64,000 bases of DNA from Erysipelotrichaceae bacterium NK3D112 (GCA_000701725.1 JNJQ01000004.1:1-64000), one strand, 5' to 3'. Positions 42,193 to 51,480 are shown, numbered from the stretch's first letter. The notes: a model not told the origin generated them from the sequence alone. Numbers and translations: made by a program.

Positions 42193-43548
42193 ATGAAGAA
42201 AATATTCGGAGATATGGAATTTATCAGGCGTCTGGTGCTGATCGCGCTGCCGATCGGACTGCAGTCGGTCATCCAGCTGCTGGTCAATCTGATCGATACC
42301 GTCATGGTGGGAACCCTTGGCGATATCGCGCTTTCCTCCGTCAATATCGCCTCCCAGTTTCCGTTTCTTTACATGACCCTGATCATGGGCATTGCCAATG
42401 CCGGTCTGATCATCGCTTCCCAGGCGTTTGGCAATGGGCGGCCAGACAAGGTCAAGGCGATGCTGTCATTCTGTTTCCGGTTGGGTCTGATCATCAATGT
42501 CATTTTTTTCTGCGTGTCATATCTGTTTCCGGAAACGATCATTTCCATCTATACGGACAGTGCGGGCATCATTGAAACCGGCGGCACCTATCTGAAAATC
42601 TTCTCCTTCGCGATGCTGTTTCAGTCCATCCCGCTCAGTGCGGTCATCATCCTGCGCAGCGCAGGTGTCAACCGCCTCGGGTTCACATCAAGCCTGTTTG
42701 CCTGTGCGGCCAATGTCTTTTTCAACTGGGTCTTCATTTTCGGCAACCTCGGCGCTCCCCGCCTTGGTGTTGCGGGTGCCGCCCTTGGCACCGTATTGGC
42801 CAGAGCGACCGAACTGATTGTTGTCGTCATCGGCATTGCCATTGACCGCAAACTCGGCTGGAAACTCAAAGACATTACGCTCAGACTCGACAAAGGAGCG
42901 TTCAGCGATTTCATCCGCATCGGCACCCCGAGCATCATTTCCGAAGTCACCGGCAATCTCAATGTGTCCGCTGCCGCGATGATCACCGGCCGTGTATCCG
43001 AATACTATATCGCCGCCAACTCGATTGTTCATAACATCTGGACCATCTCCTCGCTGTTCATGTTCGGCGTGGCGATGGGCGCCAATGTCATCATCGGTCA
43101 TGTGATCGGCGCAAACGAAATGAAAAAGGCGGATGAATACGCCTCCTATTTCATCAATATCGCCGCATTGATTGGTTTATGCGGCGCTATCCTGACCCAG
43201 CTGATCGCTCCGTTAATCACATCCTTCTTCAATGTCTCGCCGCAAGCGCTTGAAACAGCCGCAAAGCTGACCAGAGCCGCGGGGATCGCGGTCTTCTTCC
43301 TGGCCATGCAGCAGGTATTGACCAAAGGCATTCTGCGCGGGGGAGGCCAGGCGGCCGCCGTCACAAGAGTGGACCTGTTATCCTGCTGGCTTGTCAACAT
43401 TCCCGCCGGTTTTATCGTCGCCCTGGTGCTGAAGCTGGATCCGTTCTGGATCTATCTGAGCTTACGCATCGACTATCTGATCAAAACCGTCTGGGCGCTT
43501 TACAGAATCAAAAAGACGGACTGGATCATCCGTCTCAATGTCGATTAG
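42193..43548 (+). CDS. MATE-family efflux pump
   Basis: This 451-residue protein has about 12 membrane helices. The start LVLIALPIGLQSVIQLLVNLIDTVMVGTLGD is typical of MATE pumps, as are NIASQFPFLYM and the second-half GTPSIISEVTGNLNVSAAAMI. The ATG at 42193 follows GGAGGGGG; the longer frame to 42094 is rejected. Its stop codon overlaps that of the convergent phosphoesterase gene (43545-43548), leaving no room for a terminator between them. The substrate is unknown. Confidence 0.88.
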   Translation: MKKIFGDMEFIRRLVLIALPIGLQSVIQLLVNLIDTVMVGTLGDIALSSVNIASQFPFLYMTLIMGIANAGLIIASQAFGNGRPDKVKAMLSFCFRLGLIINVIFFCVSYLFPETIISIYTDSAGIIETGGTYLKIFSFAMLFQSIPLSAVIILRSAGVNRLGFTSSLFACAANVFFNWVFIFGNLGAPRLGVAGAALGTVLARATELIVVVIGIAIDRKLGWKLKDITLRLDKGAFSDFIRIGTPSIISEVTGNLNVSAAAMITGRVSEYYIAANSIVHNIWTISSLFMFGVAMGANVIIGHVIGANEMKKADEYASYFINIAALIGLCGAILTQLIAPLITSFFNVSPQALETAAKLTRAAGIAVFFLAMQQVLTKGILRGGGQAAAVTRVDLLSCWLVNIPAGFIVALVLKLDPFWIYLSLRIDYLIKTVWALYRIKKTDWIIRLNVD

Positions 43549-44621
43549 TATTCAATCCTTAATGAACATGAGGAAACAGCGGACGCATCCAGCGATGCCC
43601 GGATCCATTTGCCCCATGCGCTGTCCCCAAGCAGATCAAGGGCTTTAAGAAAATGCTGATCCTGAAACAGTTGATCACGATGTTCATAAACCGTTCCGCT
43701 CTGCATGGCATCCTGCCACCATCCAAGCCGCTCAAGCATCATACTGATCTCATATTTACCATGGCTGTCTTTGAGAATCTTTTCATAGACAGCCATTCTG
43801 TTTTCCCGGCAGATCCGGTCCTTTTCATAGACCTGATCCAGAAGTGATCCGCTGAAATAAAACCGTCTGAGCCGGTAATTTATCTCTTTTTCACCCAGCA
43901 TCATTTCCCCGTACATATGGTTTCCGGCTAATAACATCGGCGTCACGATTTCATCGATCTCGCTGTGATAAATCTTCGGATCATGGAGATGGCCGCTGCA
44001 CACAAGCTTCACACCGTTTTGTACCAGCAGATCCTTCACATCAGAAGGGGAGAGACAATAGAATTCAGGTCTGCCCATCCATGCATCGGCATGCAGATTG
44101 TGGTGGGAGAGAAAGATGACCTTCTGACGGCGTTCGGCTTCCTTTCTGAGTTTTCGCTTCAGCCATTCGACGGTCTCCGCTTTCAGCACGCCTCTGGGAG
44201 AGCGTTTTCCTTCATGATCATCCATCGCAAAGAATGTATAAGAGCCGCTCCTTCTCAGATAACTGAGCGAATGAGGATCCTTTTCATCCGGTTTCAGAAG
44301 CGGAAAGAACAGCTGTTCATAATACTCCTCATAACCGCTGTCAAAGTCATGGTTGCCGGGACACATGATCACATCAATGTCTTTTTCTGCCAGCCGGTTC
44401 AGATATTCTTTCAGCATTCTCATATCCGCGACAGATCCGCTTTGGGTATTGTCCCCGCAGAGAATCAGAAGATCCGTATGTTCTTTGATGAGCATGTCAA
44501 AAAAAGCATCAAAGACCGGTCTTTGCAGTTTCATCAGAGAAACGATCGCATCGGACGGGTCCGGGGAAGCGCTCATATGGAAATCGGAAGTGATCACCGC
44601 TTTGTATACTCTCTCATTCAT
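43545..44621 (-). CDS. Metallophosphoesterase
   Basis: This 358-residue calcineurin-like phosphoesterase has SDFHMSASP (about 11-19), ILCGDNTQSG, MCPGNHDFDSG, FLSHHNLHAD and CSGHLHDPKIYHS, so all metal-binding blocks are present. The C-terminal 120 residues are helical and unassigned. The preferred start is ATG 44621, because an extended -10 box (TG-T-TATGAT on the minus strand, 44637-44629) ends seven bases before it, giving a leaderless message. ATGs at 44633 and 44630 are alternatives without ribosome binding sites. The substrate is unknown. Confidence 0.8.
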   Translation of the reverse strand: MNERVYKAVITSDFHMSASPDPSDAIVSLMKLQRPVFDAFFDMLIKEHTDLLILCGDNTQSGSVADMRMLKEYLNRLAEKDIDVIMCPGNHDFDSGYEEYYEQLFFPLLKPDEKDPHSLSYLRRSGSYTFFAMDDHEGKRSPRGVLKAETVEWLKRKLRKEAERRQKVIFLSHHNLHADAWMGRPEFYCLSPSDVKDLLVQNGVKLVCSGHLHDPKIYHSEIDEIVTPMLLAGNHMYGEMMLGEKEINYRLRRFYFSGSLLDQVYEKDRICRENRMAVYEKILKDSHGKYEISMMLERLGWWQDAMQSGTVYEHRDQLFQDQHFLKALDLLGDSAWGKWIRASLDASAVSSCSLRIEY

Positions 44622-44628
44622 CAGCTTC

Positions 44629-44637
44629 ATCATAACA
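44629..44637 (-). promoter_or_regulatory. Extended -10 box giving a leaderless phosphoesterase transcript
   Basis: On the minus strand TG-T-TATGAT is followed by seven bases and ATG 44621. A TTGACA lies further upstream in the preceding terminator but its spacing is poor. Confidence 0.45.
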
Positions 44638-44661
44638 AAAAACAGCTCATGAAGAGCTGTC
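44635..44661 (-). terminator. Terminator of the leftward MATE gene
   Basis: ACAGCTC and GAGCTGT form a seven-base stem; the minus strand then runs into TTTTTTG. It overlaps the MATE stop codon. Confidence 0.75.
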
Positions 44662-46066
44662 AATCATGCGCGACGAGATTATTGATCCACACGCCTTTAC
44701 CGACTAAGAAGAGACCGAAGACTGCTTTGATCAGATCGGCAGAGGATACCAGCAATACCAGCCAGACCACATCCAGCGATGTGCGTGAAGCCAGCAGGGC
44801 AGCCAGTGACCATGACACAAGACATGTGAAGACACTGTCCGAGAGGAAGGTGATCACCGTCTTGCCGCCGCACCTTAGTGTGAAATAACATGCGTTGCAG
44901 ATCGCCGATACCGGCATCATCAGTCCCGCAATCCGTAATAATGAGGCAGCGGTGGAGCGCACTGAATCATCGGTGTTGTAAAGCAGCGGGAACAGCGGTG
45001 CGCTGAAGATCATAAGAATACCGGTCAGGGTGCTCAGAATGATCGCAAAGACAATCAGCCAGCGGTCATACTGCACGGCGGTTTCACTTTTTCCCGCGCC
45101 TAACTGCTGACCGACCAGAATGCCGATCGAGCTGCCCATACCGATGCATACAATCATGAACAGGTTGTTCACGGTGGAATAGATGTTGCAGGCGGCCACC
45201 GCGTCAAGGCCGCGGGTGGAATATGCCTGGTTGATACCGGCAATGCCAAGCGACCAGAGAATCTCGTTGATGATCAGCGGCGTTCCTTTTTTCGCAACTT
45301 TGCCGATCAGTGATGCGGGGATATGGAAGCCTTTGAACACATTCCGGAAATAAGGCTTTTCCGCTTTCATCGCATTGGCAATGAAGCAGAGATAGGCAAG
45401 CTCCGCAAAGCGTGAGAGCACCGTGGCAATCGCGGCGCCATGGATGCCCAGTCTCGGGAATCCGAATTTGCCGAAGATCAGAATGTAGTTGAATACGAAG
45501 TTGATGCCCACCGCCAGAAAGGATGCCTTCATGGGGGAAAGGGTTTCCCCGTCCTCTCTCATGGTTGAGGACACGCACTGGCTTAAAGCAAAGGGTGCCA
45601 GTCCGGCTAACATGATCAGCAGATATTCCGAGCTGCCCTTGAGCGTATAGGCGATATCGGCGGCACTGTTAAGGTCCTCATTGAGGTAGAGACTGATCAA
45701 AGCGTCATGCTTTGTCAGAAAGATCACCGAAGCGATCAGAGCGGCAGCCATGCCCACAACCGTTTTGAGCCGCAGACAGTTTCTGACCCCGTCATGGTCT
45801 TTCTTGCCGCAGTATTGGGCGGAGAAGATGCCGGCCGCGTTGACGCAGCCGAAGATGGAGATGTTATAGATGAACAGCAGCTGGTTGGCGATTGATACCC
45901 CCGACATTTCCAGGGTGCCCAGTCTGCCGATCATGATGTTGTCAAGAAGATTGACAAAGTTTGTGACCGCGCTTTGCAGCATGATCGGAACCGCGATGGC
46001 CAGCACCATGGCGTAAAACGAACGGTCCGCAAACAGCCGGCTTCTTAAGGACTGCGTGTGTTCCAT
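44660..46066 (-). CDS. MATE-family efflux pump
   Basis: This 468-residue protein has about 12 membrane helices and the MATE two-fold repeat (MVLAIAVPIMLQSAVTNFVNLLDNIMIGRLG and KKGTPLIINEILWSLGIAGINQAYSTRG). The ATG at 46066 follows GGAAGGAGAAG; a longer frame to 46105 is rejected. It is the third MATE pump in the window, separated from the second only by the phosphoesterase gene. Transport substrate is unknown. Confidence 0.87.
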   Translation of the reverse strand: MEHTQSLRSRLFADRSFYAMVLAIAVPIMLQSAVTNFVNLLDNIMIGRLGTLEMSGVSIANQLLFIYNISIFGCVNAAGIFSAQYCGKKDHDGVRNCLRLKTVVGMAAALIASVIFLTKHDALISLYLNEDLNSAADIAYTLKGSSEYLLIMLAGLAPFALSQCVSSTMREDGETLSPMKASFLAVGINFVFNYILIFGKFGFPRLGIHGAAIATVLSRFAELAYLCFIANAMKAEKPYFRNVFKGFHIPASLIGKVAKKGTPLIINEILWSLGIAGINQAYSTRGLDAVAACNIYSTVNNLFMIVCIGMGSSIGILVGQQLGAGKSETAVQYDRWLIVFAIILSTLTGILMIFSAPLFPLLYNTDDSVRSTAASLLRIAGLMMPVSAICNACYFTLRCGGKTVITFLSDSVFTCLVSWSLAALLASRTSLDVVWLVLLVSSADLIKAVFGLFLVGKGVWINNLVAHD

Positions 46067-46152
46067 GACAGATCTTCTCCTTCCTGCATGTCCGAATGCC
46101 TGCAAAGTATATCATTTTTTGGTATGATTTTCCGTGCAGACGGAGAAATAAC

Positions 46153-46926
46153 ATGATCAAGGCAATCTTTTTTGATATCGACGGAACACTGGTCAGTTTT
46201 GAAACACACGAAGTCATTCCTTCCGCCCGTGAGGCACTGAAGAAATTAAAGGAAAAGGGCATCCGCCTTTACATCGCCACCGGCCGCGCAAAGGACGGGC
46301 TCAGGGTGCTTGAGGGCATTGATTTTGACGGCTATATCACCCTGAACGGTCAATACTGCTTTGCCTCTGACGGTACGGTGATCTATGAGAACACCATTGC
46401 CCGCCATGATCTGGAAATCCTTGTGGATGAGCTGGAAAAGAATCCTTTCCCGGCCGGCTTTGTGATGCGGGACACCAAGGTGTTCAACTACCGCGATGAG
46501 CGGGTCGATGCCATTCATGAGATCACCCATAATGACAATCATCCGGCAGGGGATGTGTCAAAGGTGCTGGATGAGAAAATCTACCAGGTGATGTGCTTCA
46601 TTGATGAGGCAAAGGAAAAGGAGCTCTTAAGCCGCATGCACAACTGCACCGCGGCCAGATGGCATCCGCTCTTCTGCGATATCTCTCCGCTTGGAGGCAC
46701 CAAGGTCAAGGGCATTGACAACTTCCTGAAATACCATGGCATCGATCTTTCCGAAACCATGGCATTCGGAGACGGCGGCAATGATCTGCAGATGCTGGAG
46801 CACACTGCGGTTTCAGTGGCGATGGGCAACGCGCCGGAAAATGTGAAAGAGGTCAGCACTTATGTCACGGATTCCTGCGATGATGACGGTCTAGTCAAAG
46901 CGCTTGCACACTTCGGCCTGCTGTGA
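46153..46926 (+). CDS. Cof-type HAD-superfamily phosphatase
   Basis: This 257-residue enzyme begins IKAIFFDIDGTLVSF, with nucleophile D8 and D10. YIATGRAKDGL supplies motif II, and GDGGNDLQMLEHTAVSVAMGNA supplies motifs III/IV. The C2-type cap places it in the Cof subfamily, which dephosphorylates sugar phosphates or cofactor intermediates. The ATG at 46153 follows ACGGAGAAA. It is closely similar in layout to the gene at 50639-51433 (both have NGQYCF). The substrate is unknown. Confidence 0.87.
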   Translation: MIKAIFFDIDGTLVSFETHEVIPSAREALKKLKEKGIRLYIATGRAKDGLRVLEGIDFDGYITLNGQYCFASDGTVIYENTIARHDLEILVDELEKNPFPAGFVMRDTKVFNYRDERVDAIHEITHNDNHPAGDVSKVLDEKIYQVMCFIDEAKEKELLSRMHNCTAARWHPLFCDISPLGGTKVKGIDNFLKYHGIDLSETMAFGDGGNDLQMLEHTAVSVAMGNAPENVKEVSTYVTDSCDDDGLVKALAHFGLL

Positions 46927-47018
46927 GCCCTGACGGCCTGATTGTTGTGTTTGCTGTTTTGTGAAAGACGATTTAATATTAATGTAATCTGCTTTTTGAA
47001 AGGAAGGAGGCGGAACAC

Positions 47019-47927
47019 ATGGAAAGAAGAATACTGGTGCTCGTCAATGCCAATGCGGGCCAGGGCAATGTTTCGAGAAATCTTTATGAAATTGTCCGCC
47101 TGCTCAGCGAGAACGGATGCGAGGTCACAATCTATCCGATCATTCCTTCAAGCGGCCTGACTTCCGAAACCATCATTGAGCGCAAGGGAAAGGACTTTGA
47201 ATCCATTCTGGTATGCGGCGGTGACGGAACGATGAACCATGCCATCAACTCCCTGGCGAAAAACAATCTGGATATTCCGATCGGCTATCTTCCTTTCGGC
47301 TCCACCAACGATTTCGCCAAAACGCTTTACCGGCGCGATCATGTCAGTGTGCGCGATGTGTGCCGCCATGTGCTGGCAGGCCGCACCAAGAAGTATGATA
47401 TCGGCGCCTTCAATGACAGATATTTCAACTATGTGGCATGCTTCGGGGCTTTTACCAAAGTCAGCTACACAACCCCGCGCGATATGAAAAATGCACTTGG
47501 CTATGGCGCCTATGTGCTCAATCTGATCGGCATGATTCCCGAAGATATCAACTATGTCAGACATGTGCGCTTCACGCATGACGGCATCAAGGAGGAAGGC
47601 GACTTCCTGGCCGGCTTTGTCTCAAACTCCATTTCGGTCGCAGGCATCCGCAATCCGCTGATCGGGGACAGTGAAATCGATGACGGCTATTTCGAGCTGA
47701 CCATGATCCAGCACCCCGAAAATCCGCTGGATGCGGCGGGTCTTGGCGGCGAACTGCTGGCAGGAACAGGCGAGGACCGCTTCGTCAGACAGTGGCGGGT
47801 GAAATCGCTGCAGATGGAATTTGATGAGGATACCCCATGGACAATGGATGGGGAAACCGGCAGAAACTACCGCAGGGTGAACATCGAAGTCGTTCCGAAA
47901 AAAATCAGTATTTACACAGACAGGTGA
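47019..47927 (+). CDS. Diacylglycerol/lipid kinase family protein (DagK/YegS-like)
   Basis: This 302-residue soluble lipid kinase is expected to phosphorylate diacylglycerol or a related lipid at the membrane face. The catalytic-domain signature VCGGDGTMNHAINSL (about 66-80) and PFGSTNDFAKTL (about 92-103) are clear, as is the C-terminal PWTMDGETG block. The strong ribosome binding site GGAAGGAGG precedes the ATG. It is a single gene without an evident terminator. Confidence 0.88.
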   Translation: MERRILVLVNANAGQGNVSRNLYEIVRLLSENGCEVTIYPIIPSSGLTSETIIERKGKDFESILVCGGDGTMNHAINSLAKNNLDIPIGYLPFGSTNDFAKTLYRRDHVSVRDVCRHVLAGRTKKYDIGAFNDRYFNYVACFGAFTKVSYTTPRDMKNALGYGAYVLNLIGMIPEDINYVRHVRFTHDGIKEEGDFLAGFVSNSISVAGIRNPLIGDSEIDDGYFELTMIQHPENPLDAAGLGGELLAGTGEDRFVRQWRVKSLQMEFDEDTPWTMDGETGRNYRRVNIEVVPKKISIYTDR

Positions 47928-48024
47928 AAACGGATTATGTTTTCACTTTTTTTGCATGCATTCATCTTCCGCGGCCCGGTTTTGTGGTACATTAGTATTA
48001 AAGAAAAACCAAAGGAAGATAATT

Positions 48025-48738
48025 ATGGACAAGAAGGACAAGAAGTTCAGAAAAATGGAACAGGAAGCCCCCAAACCGGCGGTTCTGTTCGATTTTGACG
48101 GCACTCTGATGGACACGGACATCGCCGTCATCGCCGCTTACAGAGAGATCTTTGACCGCTATAAGAAGGGTATGGAATTCACCAGGGAAGTCGAAAGCGA
48201 GGCACTGACAACCGTGCCCGAAGTCATGATGAAAAAATACTTCCCGCGCCGTTCCACCGCAAAGTGCGTCCAGGAGCTGCTGGATTATATGGAACAGCAC
48301 CTCAACGATCTCATCCAGCCGATGCACGGGGTGAGAAGACTGCTCACATGGATGAATGAAAACGGCTATCCGGCCGGTGTTCTTTCCGACCGTTCCCAGT
48401 CGATGCTCGAACTTTACCTGAAGAGCTCCGACATGTATGACTACTTCCAGAATGTGCGCGGCAATGACACAAACAGAACCGTGGAGCTCGAAGGAAGCGA
48501 TATCCGCGAAAGCTGCAGGGCGCTTGGCACAGAGCACTGCATCTATATCAGCGACAATCCGGAAAACATTGAGGCCGCTTCAAAGGCCGGCGCCTATACG
48601 GTCGGATTCCTGAGCGAATATTCCGACACACTGCGCTTTGTTGAAGCCCATCCGGACTTCATGACCGCTTCCATGGACCAGATCAGAAGTCTTCTGACCG
48701 GCGAACCGTACTGGCTTGCCTACGTACTCACCGAATAA
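48025..48738 (+). CDS. HAD-family hydrolase (phosphoglycolate phosphatase-like)
   Basis: This 237-residue HAD enzyme has a charged N-terminus (KKDKKFRKMEQE) and motif I AVLFDFDGTLMDTD (D30/D32 region). GVLSDRSQSMLELYL is a possible motif II, and YISDNPENIEAASKAGAYTVGF is motif IV. A helical C1 cap lies between. Motif II has SDR instead of the usual T/S-N-K. Substrate is unknown. The ATG at 48025 follows AAAGGAAG; an upstream frame is rejected. A terminator follows at 48746. Confidence 0.8.
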   Translation: MDKKDKKFRKMEQEAPKPAVLFDFDGTLMDTDIAVIAAYREIFDRYKKGMEFTREVESEALTTVPEVMMKKYFPRRSTAKCVQELLDYMEQHLNDLIQPMHGVRRLLTWMNENGYPAGVLSDRSQSMLELYLKSSDMYDYFQNVRGNDTNRTVELEGSDIRESCRALGTEHCIYISDNPENIEAASKAGAYTVGFLSEYSDTLRFVEAHPDFMTASMDQIRSLLTGEPYWLAYVLTE

Positions 48739-48745
48739 AGTTTTC

Positions 48746-48776
48746 AGAATGTGCCGCAGCGCACATTCTTTTTTTT
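48746..48776 (+). terminator. Terminator after HAD gene
   Basis: AGAATGTGC pairs with GCACATTCT, followed by seven Ts. Confidence 0.85.
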
Positions 48777-48819
48777 CAGATTCATGTGATCCATCAAATC
48801 ACACGTCCGGAGGAACATC

Positions 48820-49260
48820 ATGACACAGGGAAAGATCATATTTTATGATGAGGCATTCATTGAAAATCTGAACCGTCTGAAAGAGCTGCTTGAAACGCAT
48901 GACAGAGCGGAAATCCACCGCTTTCTGATTGACCGTTTCGGTTTCATTTTCAAAATGTGCCAGTATTATGCAAAACACAGTCCTGAAGGTGTGCCGGAAT
49001 TTGAACAGGCGGATGAAGAGACAAAACAGCAGCTGATGCGGCCTCTTTCACACCATCAGTACCGGCTGCTGGAAGGCTCGTTTTCCCCATGGAAGGATGA
49101 GGAATGGCTGGTCAATTCATCCTTCTGGGATTTCCTGGATGACGGCGGCACAATCGCCAGAAAGAAGGTTATGAGTGTGGCGGAAGTATCCGCATGCGCA
49201 GTGATTTATGAGAATGTCTGCGTGTCACTCAGCTCGTCTCACCGCCTGAAGAGGCCCTGA
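48820..49260 (+). CDS. Hypothetical protein
   Basis: This 146-residue soluble protein is mostly helical in appearance at the start (IENLNRLKELLETHDRAEIHRFL), with a Trp-containing middle (GSFSPWKDEEWLVNSSFWDFLDDGG). No domain is recognised, and no signal peptide or membrane helix is seen. The ribosome binding site CCGGAGG precedes the ATG at good spacing. It lies between a HAD gene and sepF and is probably expressed alone. Confidence 0.6.
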   Translation: MTQGKIIFYDEAFIENLNRLKELLETHDRAEIHRFLIDRFGFIFKMCQYYAKHSPEGVPEFEQADEETKQQLMRPLSHHQYRLLEGSFSPWKDEEWLVNSSFWDFLDDGGTIARKKVMSVAEVSACAVIYENVCVSLSSSHRLKRP

Positions 49261-49374
49261 ATGCATGGCGAAAAGCATATGAAAACGCATGCGGGCAGGC
49301 GGGATACACGGATGCGAAAAACACAAAGGATGTTGTATAATGAAAAAAGAATCGAAAGATGAAGGGAGAATAAC

Positions 49375-49722
49375 ATGGCTTGGAAAGATTTTCTGACCGG
49401 TACAGAAGAAGACGATACAGAATACGAAGAAGAAGAGACACTCACAAAACCGGCTCCGGCAGCCCGCACCGCATCGATCGCGCTGTTTGAACCGAGTGCG
49501 TTCGACGATGCGACAAAGATTGCGGATACCATCAAAAAAGGAAATGTGGCAACCGTCAATCTGCACAGACTTTCCAAAGACTACGCGCAGAGAACGATTG
49601 ATTTCCTGACCGGCGTTGTTTATGCGATGGATGGCCGCATTGAAAAGATCGGCCACAATCTGATCCTTTGCTCACCGAGTGAAATCAAGGTCAGCGGCAG
49701 AATCACCATGAATGCCGACTGA
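49375..49722 (+). CDS. sepF: Cell division protein SepF-like
   Basis: SepF tethers FtsZ filaments to the membrane and shapes the division septum. The 115-residue protein has an N-terminal short helix (MAWKDFLTG) in place of the usual amphipathic anchor, an acidic linker (EEDDTEYEEEET) and the conserved core (about 38-110; LFEPSAFDDATKIADTI, VNLHRLSKDYAQRTIDFLTG). It is shorter than the 150-residue Bacillus form and lies away from ftsZ. GAAGGGAG precedes the ATG, and TATAAT lies at 49336-49341. Confidence 0.83.
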   Translation: MAWKDFLTGTEEDDTEYEEEETLTKPAPAARTASIALFEPSAFDDATKIADTIKKGNVATVNLHRLSKDYAQRTIDFLTGVVYAMDGRIEKIGHNLILCSPSEIKVSGRITMNAD

Positions 49723-49751
49723 GCAGGATCTGAAAAAAGGAAGGCTAAGCG

Positions 49752-50249
49752 ATGAAAAGCTGCACCATATACAGAAGCTCAAGAGCGGGTGTCCTGGAGT
49801 GCGCAGCCTTTGCGGACGGAAAGATGATGCTTCATACTTCCATGGCAAAGGATGTCTCCGCCCCGGTCATGATTGAGACAGCCCATATCAGACTCAAAAG
49901 CGATTATGACTCCGAGCAGACCCTGATCCCCGGCGTCACCAAGCGCACCGTCTTTTATGCGGGCAAGAATATCCGTTTTGCGGATATCAGATGGAACCGT
50001 GACGAAACATATACGATTGATTTCGGCGATGAGACATTCGATGCCGTGCGCAATGACGCGGACAGCTTCAGCTTTTTCGCGGATGATGTGTCAATCGGCA
50101 AAATCAGCAGGGATGTTTCAGGGGTCAGCGGCATTGTCAAAGACGATGTGCGCTATGAGCCCTCATACACCGTCGAATATGATGAGAACATCTCTCAGCA
50201 GGTGCTCATCATGATCATGGTTTTCCCGATCCTTTATTTCGGCTTCTGA
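49752..50249 (+). CDS. Hypothetical protein, possibly with a C-terminal membrane segment
   Basis: This 165-residue protein is rich in beta-type stretches (KRTVFYAGKNIRFADIRWN, YTIDFGDETFDAV, SFSFFADDVSIGKISRD) and ends in a hydrophobic segment (QQVLIMIMVFPILYFGF) that could anchor it. The beta-barrel look faintly recalls LURP/Tubby-like domains, but this is a weak impression. AAAAAAGGAAGG precedes the ATG. It is 29 bases after sepF and probably in the same transcript; a terminator follows. Confidence 0.6.
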   Translation: MKSCTIYRSSRAGVLECAAFADGKMMLHTSMAKDVSAPVMIETAHIRLKSDYDSEQTLIPGVTKRTVFYAGKNIRFADIRWNRDETYTIDFGDETFDAVRNDADSFSFFADDVSIGKISRDVSGVSGIVKDDVRYEPSYTVEYDENISQQVLIMIMVFPILYFGF

Positions 50250-50269
50250 GCTGAAACACCAGCGATCAG

Positions 50270-50299
50270 GCAGTCAGAGAATGTTTCTGACTGCTTTTT
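50270..50299 (+). terminator. Terminator after the sepF unit
   Basis: GCAGTCAGA pairs with TCTGACTGC, followed by five Ts. Confidence 0.85.
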
Positions 50300-50327
50300 G
50301 GATGAAAGAGAATGGAGAACAGGCAAT

Positions 50328-50642
50328 ATGACTGAAGAACTGACAAGAGCCGCTAAAAAACCGGCAGCTTCAAGTGCGAAAAAGAAAACCTCCTCGACCT
50401 CAACGGCAAGGAAAAAGACTTCCACCGCCAAAAAGAAGACTGGCACAACAACGGCAAAGAAAAAGACATCCACGTCGAATACAATCAGACTGACGGCAGC
50501 TGAAAAGAAGCTGATCACCAATTACCGCAAATGCGGAACACTGCAGAAACAGATCATCTCGCTGGTGATTGAGAAGGTGGCAGGGGGTGTCACTAAACTC
50601 GATGGCATTGAGCGCATGATCAATATGGATGAGAACCAATGA
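50328..50642 (+). CDS. Histone H1-like Lys/Ala/Thr-rich small protein
   Basis: This 104-residue protein has a low-complexity middle with repeated A-K-K-K-T-S/G units (about 8-55), very rich in Lys, Ala, Thr and Ser. A predicted helical C-terminus follows (AAEKKLITNYRKCGTLQKQIISLVIEKVAGGV). Such AKKKT tails resemble bacterial histone H1-like proteins that bind DNA without sequence preference. The ATG at 50328 follows GGAGAAC. It overlaps the next HAD gene by four bases (ATGA). Confidence 0.65.
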   Translation: MTEELTRAAKKPAASSAKKKTSSTSTARKKTSTAKKKTGTTTAKKKTSTSNTIRLTAAEKKLITNYRKCGTLQKQIISLVIEKVAGGVTKLDGIERMINMDENQ

Positions 50643-51433
50643 TCAGGGCGGCATTCTTTGATATTGACGGCACCCTGATTCCGATGACCACCCGGAAAAT
50701 GCCTGAAAGCACTCTGTCCACGCTTCATGCCCTTAAGGAAAAAGGTGTGCGCCTTTATATCGCCTCCGGCAGACCGCCGGTGCACCTGACTCTTCTGGAC
50801 AAGGCGCTGACCTCTTTTCCATGGGACGGGTACATCATGATGAACGGCCAGTATTGTTTTGATGCGGACGGCAATGTGTTCCGTAAAGAAGCGCTGAAAC
50901 AGGAAACCCTTGAAGTATTGGTGCCCTGGCTCAAGGAATATGCGGATTTCCCGTGTACCATCTTTGAACTGGACCGCTCTTATGACATCGCCTTCAATGA
51001 GTCGATGCACAATTATCTCAGCTCGATCAACCGCCTGGACCAGATGCCGCCGGTACTGGATCCCGTGCGCGCCCTGAGCCATGAGACCTATATGATGTCG
51101 CCTTATATCCCGGCTGAGCGTGACGCGGAATTTCTCTCCCATGCCCCGGGCATGATGAGCGCGAGATGGTCGCCTCATTTTGCCGATATGATCCGTGAAC
51201 ACGGCGGCAAACCCGAAGGAATCAAGGCGGCGCTGGCCATGCATGGTTTAAACAGGGAAGAGGCAATTGCCTTCGGAGACGGGGGCAATGACATTGCAAT
51301 GCTTGCATATGCGGGCACGGGCGTGGCGATGGGCAATGCGTCCGATGAAGTCAAGGCCCACGCCGATTATGTGACAGACGACTGTGAAAATGACGGAATT
51401 TACAGCGCATTCAAGCATTTTGGCTTGATTTAG
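50639..51433 (+). CDS. Cof-type HAD-superfamily phosphatase
   Basis: This 264-residue enzyme begins IRAAFFDIDGTLIPM (D8/D10). YIASGRPPVHL is motif II, and GDGGNDIAMLAYAGTGVAMGNA gives motifs III/IV. It is a paralogue of the gene at 46153-46926: both have a C2 cap with MNGQYCF or LNGQYCF. The substrate is unknown. It overlaps the histone-like gene by four bases and is co-translated with it. Confidence 0.86.
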   Translation: MIRAAFFDIDGTLIPMTTRKMPESTLSTLHALKEKGVRLYIASGRPPVHLTLLDKALTSFPWDGYIMMNGQYCFDADGNVFRKEALKQETLEVLVPWLKEYADFPCTIFELDRSYDIAFNESMHNYLSSINRLDQMPPVLDPVRALSHETYMMSPYIPAERDAEFLSHAPGMMSARWSPHFADMIREHGGKPEGIKAALAMHGLNREEAIAFGDGGNDIAMLAYAGTGVAMGNASDEVKAHADYVTDDCENDGIYSAFKHFGLI

Positions 51434-51480
51434 AAAAAGTCATGCTATAATCAAATCTGTCACGCGGAGGATTTGTCTCA

